In this document: positions 7,305 to 13,138 of the stretch, in pieces
Layout: each line of letters opens with the position of its first letter
Numbering within the stretch: the first letter of the stretch is position 1
Assembly: GCA_015232955.1 (NCBI GenBank)
Contig: JADFYS010000025.1
Location: 1-13,138, forward strand
DNA from: Gammaproteobacteria bacterium
Lineage (GTDB): Bacteria > Pseudomonadota > Gammaproteobacteria > Thiohalomonadales > Thiohalomonadaceae
Direction: 5' to 3'
DNA: 13,138 nt
Program-made: the position numbers and the translations under genes
The notes under the pieces: generated by a model
What the model was told of the DNA's origin: nothing
Databases searched by the model: none
Seen by the model: the letters and a program-made list of their open reading frames with translations, nothing else

Positions 7305-7343
7305 ACATAATTGACGAAAAATGACAAATATGTGCTTTTTTCC

Positions 7344-7372
7344 TTGATTTTATCGTTTTTCACGCCTATATT
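7344..7372 (+). promoter_or_regulatory. Sigma70-type promoter of the polyamine/PspA operon
   Basis: TTGATT (7344-7349) and TATATT (7367-7372) are separated by exactly 17 bp and lie in AT-rich DNA. Transcription would begin near 7379-7380, at or next to the ATG of the aminopropyltransferase gene. This leaves little or no 5' leader and no Shine-Dalgarno site. Confidence 0.55.
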
Positions 7373-7379
7373 ACCCCTC

Positions 7380-9101
7380 ATGAGTTTGAATCGGGTTACC
7401 CTTTTTGATATCACTATCCTCACCCTGCTGGCCATCGGTGCCGGATGTGGTCTCGTCTATGAGTATCTCCTCTCTCACTACGCCGGACGGGTGCTGGGGA
7501 CGATGGAGGTGGCCATCTACGGCATTGTCACCATTATGTTGATCTCCATGGGAGCCGGCTCATTCCTCTCGCGAAAAATCGCAGATCCCTATACCGGATT
7601 TGCCTGGCTGGAGCTATTACTTGCCCTTCTTGGCGGAGGTAGTATCCTCATAATTGGCGGGGTATTTGCCCTCTCCCATCTATTACCACAGCAGATCGCT
7701 ACAACATTTGCTCTTCCACCAGATCTGACCCCGAGTGGTGGCTTCATCCTCTGGATGGAGGGCGTTGCCCGAACTTTTCCCTACCTCTTTGCCGCCCTCC
7801 TCGGTCTGCTTATCGGGATGGAGATCCCGTTAATTGGGCGCATTCGTGCCGAACTCTATGCTGACCAGCGCCGGGATAACCCCGGTGTGATCTATGGTGT
7901 AGATTATATCGGTGCCGGTATCGGCGCCATTCTCTGGCTGCTCTGGATGATCACGATGGAGGTGACCACCGCTGCAGCGTTAACCGCTTCGCTCAACCTG
8001 CTTTTGGGTCTGATCTTCTGGTGGCTGTTTCGGGAAAAGGTGCGCGGCGCTACCCTCCTGCTTGGGGCCAACCTCTTGGTTGCAGTCTCTCTCCTTCAGC
8101 TTTTTGACAATGGTCAACGCTGGAGTAACGCCATGGAAGAGATCCTCTACAAGGACCATGTCATCCTCCAACAGCAGACCCGATACCAGCGACTGGTGGT
8201 GACAGAACGGTTCATTCATCCTGCCAAACCGCCTCTCTACACCTTTTATATCAACGGTCGAACCCAGTTTGCCAGTAACGATGAGTTTATCTACCACGCT
8301 CTGCTCACCTATCCTGCCATGGCGGCTGCGGCGCGCCATGAGCAGGTGCTGATCATTGGTGGCGGAGATGGGCTGGCACTACGAGACCTGCTACGCTGGA
8401 ATCCGCAACAGGTGACCCTGATTGACCTCGATCCCGATTTGGTCGCCCTTTTTCGTGACCCCATCCTTCGTCAGGGGACGGTCGTGAATCAGCCCCTGCT
8501 TGCCGCCAACAAAGGTGCCTTTGACGATCCCCGAGTCAAACTCCATTTTGGCGATGCCTTTACCGCGGTAGATCCCCTTCTTGCAGCAGAGGCGATGTTT
8601 GATGTGATTATCGTCGATCTTCCCGATCCCGGTCACCCCGATCTCAACCGCCTCTACAGCAGCCGCTTCTATGGCAAGCTCTATAACCTTTTGGCAGGGG
8701 ACGGGGTTATCGCTATCCAATCCACCTCGCCCTACCACGCACGAAACACCTTCATCTGTATCGGTAAAACGGTCAAAGAGAGCGGATTCTCCCATGTCGA
8801 ACAGTACCACCACAATGTCCCCAGCTTCGGCGAGTGGGGTTGGACCATCGCCACTAAGGAGGGACGCTCACCCCGACAACGGCTACAACAGCTGCAACAG
8901 TTACCGTTGGCAGACCCTTGGCTAACCCGTGGCGTTCTCCTCGCCACCTTTGAATTCGGGAAAGACTTTTATGTTGGTAGTGATGCTATTAAGATTAACC
9001 ACTTGGGCACCATGACCGCCTATCACTATCATCACCAAGACTGGATGAGAGATCTGGGGTCTGGCTATTTTCAACAACAAAACCTGGAGAAGAGACTTTG
9101 A
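7380..9101 (+). CDS. Membrane-bound polyamine aminopropyltransferase (spermidine synthase-like, COG4262 type)
   Basis: Read from ATG 7380 this is a 573-residue protein. The first 245 residues hold about seven membrane helices (near 9-31, 43-63, 74-97, 128-150, 175-200, 200-220 and 228-245). From about residue 255 comes a full spermidine synthase fold. Visible active-site parts are GRTQFASNDEFIYH (Gln296, Asp301, Glu302, Tyr305, His306), the decarboxylated-AdoMet loop GGGDG (327-331), IDLD near 350 and VDLPDP with Asp413 as the probable catalytic aspartate. It should move an aminopropyl group from decarboxylated S-adenosylmethionine to a polyamine at the inner membrane, although the acceptor could be unusual. 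An in-frame TTG at 7311 is rejected because it would put the promoter inside the gene. The stop overlaps the next start, and the gene leads the operon. Confidence 0.9.
   Translation: MSLNRVTLFDITILTLLAIGAGCGLVYEYLLSHYAGRVLGTMEVAIYGIVTIMLISMGAGSFLSRKIADPYTGFAWLELLLALLGGGSILIIGGVFALSHLLPQQIATTFALPPDLTPSGGFILWMEGVARTFPYLFAALLGLLIGMEIPLIGRIRAELYADQRRDNPGVIYGVDYIGAGIGAILWLLWMITMEVTTAAALTASLNLLLGLIFWWLFREKVRGATLLLGANLLVAVSLLQLFDNGQRWSNAMEEILYKDHVILQQQTRYQRLVVTERFIHPAKPPLYTFYINGRTQFASNDEFIYHALLTYPAMAAAARHEQVLIIGGGDGLALRDLLRWNPQQVTLIDLDPDLVALFRDPILRQGTVVNQPLLAANKGAFDDPRVKLHFGDAFTAVDPLLAAEAMFDVIIVDLPDPGHPDLNRLYSSRFYGKLYNLLAGDGVIAIQSTSPYHARNTFICIGKTVKESGFSHVEQYHHNVPSFGEWGWTIATKEGRSPRQRLQQLQQLPLADPWLTRGVLLATFEFGKDFYVGSDAIKINHLGTMTAYHYHHQDWMRDLGSGYFQQQNLEKRL
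9086..9101 (+). promoter_or_regulatory. Ribosome site and TTGA overlap that set the yjfI start
   Basis: GGAG (9086-9089) lies 8 nt before TTG (9098-9100). The TTG overlaps the TGA stop of the aminopropyltransferase gene (9099-9101). No ATG or GTG is available in this frame before about codon 50, so TTG is the best start. The overlap points to coupled translation. Confidence 0.7.
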
Positions 9102-9511
9102 ACAGTAAATTAGAAGAGATTGTATCGGCCCTAAACAGCGCCACCACCGCCAACGGTCTGGCCATCACCGCCAAGGTGATAGATCAGCAAGAGGAGATGA
9201 TAGAGGTTCTGGTAGAGGAGCGTGAGGAGTTCCCAATCATCATCGACATCGATGAGAGTCAGATTATTGCCGTCACCAATCTTTGGCGGAGTAACGAGAT
9301 CAAGGAGGGAGCCGAAGCGGAGATGATGAGCGCAATGCTGGCAATGAACCTCCCCATGCCCCTCTCCGCCTTCTGCCGAACCGGGGATCACTATCAGCTC
9401 TTTGGAGCGATGTCGATTCATACCCTTACCGCCAATATCGTAGATGAAGTGGGGGTGTTAAGTGATAACACCCTGGAAGTATTCGACGCTCTGCGTGAAT
9501 TTTTGAACTAA
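9098..9511 (+). CDS. yjfI: YjfI-like DUF2170 protein
   Basis: A 137-residue acidic cytoplasmic protein of DUF2170, the family of E. coli YjfI (similar length). The order of segments is typical: an N-terminal helix (LEEIVSALNSA), two strands with EVLVEEREEFPIIIDIDESQIIAVTNLW, a helix with EAEMMSAMLAMNLPMPLSAF, then GDHYQLFGAMS and a C-terminal helix NTLEVFDALREFL. It has no signal peptide, membrane segment or catalytic motif. In enterobacteria it is encoded directly before the PspA-like YjfJ, as here (27-bp gap), so it probably helps that protein. The biochemical role is unknown. It begins with TTG in a 4-nt overlap with the upstream gene. Confidence 0.9.
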   Translation: MNSKLEEIVSALNSATTANGLAITAKVIDQQEEMIEVLVEEREEFPIIIDIDESQIIAVTNLWRSNEIKEGAEAEMMSAMLAMNLPMPLSAFCRTGDHYQLFGAMSIHTLTANIVDEVGVLSDNTLEVFDALREFLN

Positions 9512-9541
9512 CTTAACTAACCAAAAGAGAGGTAAATTGTG

Positions 9542-10240
9542 ATGAGTTGGATAAAACAGCTTTTTGATTCTATTCGTGGTGACATTAACAACGCTGGTCA
9601 GTCTCTGGCAGATGCCCGAGCAATTCCGGCACTGGAGCAGAAAGTGAGAGACGCAAAAGAGGAGTTAAATCAAGCAAAAAGTGCCCTGACCGAGGTGATG
9701 GCCCAAGAGAAGCTGACCGGAAAACGGGTGATAGATCTCGAAAAATCTCTGGAAGAGTATGAGGGATACGCTGCCCAGGCCGACGCCAAAGGGGATGAGA
9801 ATCTGCTGAATGAGCTCCTCGATAAGATCGCAGAAGTCGATGAAGATCTCGCTGCACAGAGAGAGCTGCACAACGGTTATGTCGAGAATGTGAAACAGTT
9901 AAAACAGACCATCGTCAACTCAGAGCGATCGATGAAAGGGTTTGAGCGCGAAGTGAAAAACATCAAGGCGACCGAAGCGGCGCAAAAGGCCGCCTCGATG
10001 AGTGCTGAACGCTTCTCGGGTGCCAACTCCTCCATGCGAACCGCAGCAGACAGAATGGAGCGAATCAAAGAGCGGCAGGCCGAAAGATCGGCAAGAATGG
10101 AAGCAGCGCAGGAGTTGGCAGACTCCACCACCGGTGCCGATCTCAAACAGAAAATGAAAGCGGCAGGCATTCTTAAAGATGGCGCCAGCCGTGATGAGAT
10201 CCGTGCCCGCATCCGCGCTCGCAACGCCACAAAAGCCTAA
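9542..10240 (+). CDS. yjfJ: PspA/IM30 (ESCRT-III-like) coiled-coil protein, YjfJ type
   Basis: A 232-residue protein, as long as I remember E. coli YjfJ to be. It starts with a short amphipathic segment MSWIKQLFDSI for membrane contact and continues as long charged coiled coils (about 27-190: VRDAKEELNQAKSALTEV, then LLDKIAEVDEDLAAQREL and ERMERIKERQAERSARMEAAQ-like heptads). It ends with a separate basic helix pair (LKQKMKAAGILKDGASRDEIRARIRARN). PspA/IM30/Vipp1 proteins polymerise on stressed inner membranes and limit proton leakage. ATG 9542 is preferred to the adjoining GTG 9539 because AGAGAGGT then has an 8-nt spacing. No PspF, PspB or PspC gene is nearby, so this is the yjf-type rather than the classical psp operon. 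Confidence 0.92.
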   Translation: MSWIKQLFDSIRGDINNAGQSLADARAIPALEQKVRDAKEELNQAKSALTEVMAQEKLTGKRVIDLEKSLEEYEGYAAQADAKGDENLLNELLDKIAEVDEDLAAQRELHNGYVENVKQLKQTIVNSERSMKGFEREVKNIKATEAAQKAASMSAERFSGANSSMRTAADRMERIKERQAERSARMEAAQELADSTTGADLKQKMKAAGILKDGASRDEIRARIRARNATKA

Positions 10241-10248
10241 ACCTTAAG

Positions 10249-10914
10249 ATGAGTTGGTTAAAGCGTCTGGGGTTGGGGGGTGATGAACCCCCACCCCGAA
10301 GCCTTGAACACCCCCGGGATCTCCAACCGGGGGATATCATTCAATTTGATTTCACAGCACAACCACAACTCCGGAATCAGGGGTTTACGGTGAGGGAGAT
10401 CTGGACCCTCGATACTGGGGGTGATGAGAGCAAGCGGATCTACTTTCAACTGGAAGGGGTAGAGCACAACTTTCGTCTTCGCGTCGTCAATGACCGCGAG
10501 ATTGAGGTGGCAATGGAATTACTCCCCGATGAGCTGCTCCAGCTCTTTGATGAAGAGGCGATAGTAGAACTGCTAGATGTTGAGAGCGGCACCCAACACC
10601 TGTTGCAGACTCTGGCGCCCCCCGATGAGTTAGGCGATACCTTTAGTGGCTGGTGTGCCGCTCTCTATCGTCAAGAAGGGTATGTCACCGCCTACCGCTA
10701 TCATCACGACTACCGTCATCAGCAGATCCCCGATGAGATGGGGCGGGGTGAAGTCGGGTGTGACCTCGCCTGGCTGGTGAGTGATGATCGCCAGCATCTG
10801 CTTGAGTTCCGTATCTTTGACGGCGGCAGAACCGAGGTTCATCTGGCAGTCATCCTGCCACTACGCAAAATAGCCGAACTCTGGCCAGCAGGGAAAAAAG
10901 GTGAATCGGGATAG
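10249..10914 (+). CDS. yjfK: YjfK-like DUF2491 protein
   Basis: A 221-residue cytoplasmic protein of DUF2491, the E. coli YjfK family (about 219 residues). Motifs typical of the family are LQPGDIIQFD, the strand block TVREIWTLDTGGDESKRIYFQLEG, and the C-terminal YRYHHDYRHQQIPDEMGRGEVGCDLAWLVSDDRQHLLEFRIFDGGRTEVHL. Beta-strand-rich, with no signal peptide or known active site. The start lies 8 bp after the yjfJ stop with almost no Shine-Dalgarno site, so its translation probably depends on ribosomes finishing yjfJ. The N-terminus MSWLKRLGL resembles the MSWIKQLF membrane-contact segment of YjfJ, which may mean both bind the same surface. Its role in the PspA module is unknown. Confidence 0.9.
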   Translation: MSWLKRLGLGGDEPPPRSLEHPRDLQPGDIIQFDFTAQPQLRNQGFTVREIWTLDTGGDESKRIYFQLEGVEHNFRLRVVNDREIEVAMELLPDELLQLFDEEAIVELLDVESGTQHLLQTLAPPDELGDTFSGWCAALYRQEGYVTAYRYHHDYRHQQIPDEMGRGEVGCDLAWLVSDDRQHLLEFRIFDGGRTEVHLAVILPLRKIAELWPAGKKGESG

Positions 10915-10957
10915 CTTAGTGGTTACAATTCTCGGCAACAGAGAGGAGTAGACCCCG

Positions 10958-12037
10958 ATGAAGTCAACACAAGATCCTGGAATACCCCCAAACAGAGTCA
11001 GCGCCATTCCCCTCCTCCAGGCGCTATCTGCCATAGTCCTACTCCTCGCCCTCACCGGGTGCGGAGAAGACTTTACTGCGGCAATTGCCGAGCCGCACGC
11101 TATGGTTGGCCAGCAACTGGAGCGGCTGGGGAAGACGCTGGACAACGAAGAGCTGACCAACGCCCTGTTGCTGAAAACTTACGCCGACAGGCTGAGTCAA
11201 AGTCAACCTGACCTCGCCCCCATCGCCACAGCCCTGAAACGGGATGCAACCCGTGATGGAAAACTCTATCAAAATCTGCTCAACCGTTACAAGGCGGTAC
11301 CCACCTCCATCGCCAGCAGAGAGCGCTATGTAGCCGCCTATCAGGAGCTACAATCACTTCAGGCAGGAAGTGACCCCATCATCTTCAACGACGCTCTTCT
11401 CGATCTCGTCAACACCCTAGCTGATCTCTCCGGAGGCACACTCAACCGAATCAATATCCCCAACGACAGCAGTAACACAACCCTGCAAGGGAAGCAGGTC
11501 GCAGGTAGTTACCTCATCGGCAACCCCAACTACGGAGAGTACCGTCAAGATAGCCACGGGAACTCCTTCTGGGAGTGGTACGGACAGTACGCCCTATTCT
11601 CCAGCCTCCTAGGCGGAAGGGGTTTCTATGATGGGGCGGTCAACTACAACAGCTGGAACCGACAGCCCCGCTACTCATGGTACAACGACTACGGTAGATC
11701 CAGCTACGGAAGCGAACGGGAGCTGCAGCGCGATAACACTCTGAAATCAGAGATGAAACAGAGAGGTTATCAGCCGGCTCAACCCCAAAAGAGATACGGT
11801 TCAGTGGAAGGAAGCAAACGGGCAAGCACCTACACCACACGCAAAACCGACTTCCAAAACAGAAGCGGGATTAAAACAGGATCAGGCGACGGCCCCAGAC
11901 ACTACGACAGCCCAAAACCGCAGCCTCAGAAAAAAAGTGGCACCACTCCACCCAAGCGGAGTTCATCACTATTCTCCTCCTCCACCAGAAACAGTAGCCG
12001 TACCAGCCGCGGTGCCGGTGGCTTTGGCGGAAAGTAG
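10958..12037 (+). CDS. Lipoprotein with helical core and Arg/Ser/Gly-rich tail, in the yjfM (DUF1190) position
   Basis: A 359-residue protein with a long signal peptide and lipobox LALTGC (Cys35, its only cysteine). Residues about 40-165 are predicted helical (EPHAMVGQQLERLGKTLDNEEL, then PDLAPIATALKRDATRDGKLYQNLLNRY). About 185-240 is Tyr/Trp/Asn/Gly-rich (NSFWEWYGQYALFSSLLGGR, NYNSWNRQPRYSWYNDYG). The last 120 residues are basic, Ser/Pro/Lys/Arg-rich and probably disordered, ending RGAGGFGGK. I do not recognise the family. The composition recalls YgiB/YjfM (DUF1190) lipoproteins, which also have an SFW segment, glycines and an RGGFG-type end and sit in the same operon, but alignment was not possible. 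The ribosome site AGAGGAG is strong. It is likely anchored in the outer or inner membrane, possibly touching peptidoglycan through the basic tail. Confidence 0.7.
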   Translation: MKSTQDPGIPPNRVSAIPLLQALSAIVLLLALTGCGEDFTAAIAEPHAMVGQQLERLGKTLDNEELTNALLLKTYADRLSQSQPDLAPIATALKRDATRDGKLYQNLLNRYKAVPTSIASRERYVAAYQELQSLQAGSDPIIFNDALLDLVNTLADLSGGTLNRINIPNDSSNTTLQGKQVAGSYLIGNPNYGEYRQDSHGNSFWEWYGQYALFSSLLGGRGFYDGAVNYNSWNRQPRYSWYNDYGRSSYGSERELQRDNTLKSEMKQRGYQPAQPQKRYGSVEGSKRASTYTTRKTDFQNRSGIKTGSGDGPRHYDSPKPQPQKKSGTTPPKRSSSLFSSSTRNSSRTSRGAGGFGGK

Positions 12038-12110
12038 CATCTAAACAGTCATCACTCCCCTCCTCAACTCCTAACCTCACTTCTGCTAATAAACATCGGA
12101 GACAAAACAG

Positions 12111-13019
12111 ATGGAACCAGTAACCCAGATGATTCTGATAGAAAAAAGTGATCTCCTCTACTACCTCATCGATGGCGTCATCCTCTTCGCCTTTCTCGCC
12201 CTGTTACGAATTGCAGCCAACACCATCACCGGCTTCTCCCTTACCGAAGTGCTGGCAACCGATGACAACACCGCAGCCGGGATCGCCTTTGCCGGAGCCA
12301 TTATCGCCATATCTATTCTGATGATGGGAGTCACCTCGGGTGGAGTAGGAAACACCTATATCAACGAGATCACCCTGATGGTGATATACGGTGTCTCGGC
12401 CATACTTCTTCTCTGGCTCACCCGAACCCTGTTCGACCGACTCTCTCTCCCCGACCTTAATCTTCACACCGAAGTGATGCAGGGAAATATCGCCGCGGCA
12501 ATCACCGATGCTGCCAATATGATCGCCTCTGCCATGATTGTCCGCGCCACAATGATCTGGGTTGATGGCGCCACCTTCCTCGGGATGGTAAGTGTTATTG
12601 CCCTCTATATCGTCTCCCAACTGATACTCTACCTCGCAACACAGTATCGCATCCGCCTCTTTCAACAACACCACGGCAGCAAAGGAGTTACCCTGCAATC
12701 TACCCTCAAAAGCGGGAATAGCGCCCTCGCCCTCCGCTTCAGTGGTTACCGTCTAGGCGTCGCCCTGGCGCTAACTGCCACCTCGGGAATGATAATTTAC
12801 GACCCTCTACAGATAAGCCTCTCTATCACCAGCTGGACAGCAGTTGCCGTGGTGCTGTTTATCACCCAAACCCTGCTCTCATGGCTTCTCAGGCAGATTC
12901 TTCTACCATCAATTAATGTAGAAGAAGAGGTGGTAGATCAACAAAACAGCGCCATAGGTGCGATAGAGGCTGCGATCTTTATCGGTGTAGGCTTCTCTTT
13001 CGTCGGACTACTGGGGTGA
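12111..13019 (+). CDS. Two-unit DUF350 membrane protein (YjfL-related)
   Basis: A 302-residue integral membrane protein with about eight helices (near 15-37, 53-77, 84-107, 125-150, 154-183, 203-228, 235-262, 277-302). The first half has the DUF350 pattern: NTAAGIAFAGAIIAISILMMGV, then TEVMQGNIAAAITDAANMIASAMIV. The second half repeats the scheme in weaker form (NSALALRFSGYRLGVALALT, then EEVVDQQNSAIGAIEAAIFIGVGFSFVG). E. coli YjfL has one unit of about 132 residues, so this is a tandem duplication with a diverged second copy. It is the last gene of the operon, 73 bp after the lipoprotein gene, with GGAGA as ribosome site. DUF350 proteins are small membrane proteins of unknown activity, often beside PspA-like genes. 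The second gene expected in enterobacteria, the ATP-grasp yjfC, is not within the window. Confidence 0.88.
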   Translation: MEPVTQMILIEKSDLLYYLIDGVILFAFLALLRIAANTITGFSLTEVLATDDNTAAGIAFAGAIIAISILMMGVTSGGVGNTYINEITLMVIYGVSAILLLWLTRTLFDRLSLPDLNLHTEVMQGNIAAAITDAANMIASAMIVRATMIWVDGATFLGMVSVIALYIVSQLILYLATQYRIRLFQQHHGSKGVTLQSTLKSGNSALALRFSGYRLGVALALTATSGMIIYDPLQISLSITSWTAVAVVLFITQTLLSWLLRQILLPSINVEEEVVDQQNSAIGAIEAAIFIGVGFSFVGLLG

Positions 13020-13138
13020 TATACCCAAGATACCTGGAAACAGTGGATTTCAGGGAGTCGAGAAGTGTGGCTATTCAAGGCATGAAGCCGCATGAATAGT
13101 CATTCTATTCAAAGGGTTCATAACGCACGACTGCAAGG
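13020..13138 (+). repeat. MITE-like dispersed repeat, copy C (cut by window end)
   Basis: The element starts within two bases of the TGA of the DUF350 gene with ATACCCAAGATACCTGGAAA and runs off the window. It follows copies A and B closely: GTGGCTATTCAAGGCATGAA, then the hairpin GAATAGTCATTCTATTC (13094-13110), then CGCACGACTGCAAGG. The last stretch is present in B but lost in A, so C appears to be the full-length type. Same orientation as copy A. Confidence 0.8.

Noticed and set aside
7311..7379. Upstream TTG start that would add 23 residues to the aminopropyltransferase
   Set aside because: No ribosome site is present, and the added segment overlaps the -35 and -10 boxes of a good promoter.
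8391..8813. Minus-strand open frame inside the aminopropyltransferase gene
   Set aside because: The plus strand there encodes the conserved catalytic domain, so the antisense frame is a by-product of codon use.
10900..10929. TACAAT as a -10 box for an internal promoter before the lipoprotein gene
   Set aside because: At 17 bp the -35 position reads GTGAAT, a poor match, so I do not call a promoter.
12204..12698. Minus-strand open frame opposite the DUF350 gene
   Set aside because: The product is His/Gly/Asp-rich as expected from the antisense of membrane-helix codons, with no start signals.
1..13138. CRISPR array, tRNA, rRNA, phage or toxin-antitoxin genes
   Set aside because: I looked for regularly spaced repeats, cloverleaf-like sequences and typical gene pairs on both strands and saw none. 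The three long repeats are thousands of bases apart and are not an array.

Overview
The window looks like chromosomal DNA of a Gram-negative bacterium, most likely a gammaproteobacterium. The reasons are four lipoproteins with classical lipoboxes, a periplasmic M48 protease, and an operon that matches the enterobacterial yjfI-yjfJ-yjfK-yjfL gene order. I cannot name a genus. No rRNA, tRNA, CRISPR array, transposase or phage gene was seen.

Left part (1-6870). The window opens inside the last 66 codons of a hemerythrin-type diiron protein (+). Everything from 392 to 6864 then lies on the minus strand. In the order of transcription there is a DUF1566/FN3 lipoprotein, a copy of a dispersed repeat, an exported SH3 protein, a periplasmic M48 metalloprotease, a MoxR-type AAA+ ATPase, an Asp-box beta-propeller lipoprotein, and a cysteine-rich lipoprotein with an FN3-like domain. 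The SH3, M48 and MoxR genes are 14 and 29 bp apart and look like one operon for envelope quality control or protein maturation. The lipoproteins are probably surface or periplasmic accessory proteins.

Right part (6937-13019). A small DUF6471 protein (-) is divergent from a six-gene plus-strand operon. That operon encodes a seven-helix membrane protein fused to an intact polyamine aminopropyltransferase domain (COG4262-like), YjfI (DUF2170), a YjfJ/PspA-IM30 coiled-coil protein, YjfK (DUF2491), a lipoprotein with an Arg/Ser/Gly-rich tail in the place where enterobacteria carry the DUF1190 gene yjfM, and an eight-helix protein made of two DUF350 units. The layout suggests a membrane-stress module in which polyamine chemistry at the inner membrane works with an ESCRT-III-like PspA homologue. 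A good sigma70-type promoter (7344-7372) ends so close to the ATG that the first mRNA may be leaderless, and the next gene starts with TTG inside a TTGA overlap.

Repeats. Three copies of one palindrome-rich, non-coding element with imperfect terminal inverted repeats (MITE-like) lie at 226-382, 5704-5911 and 13020-13138. The last is cut by the window edge. Each abuts a stop codon, so the copies frame the gene blocks. The strongest leads are this repeat family and the variant polyamine/PspA/double-DUF350 operon.
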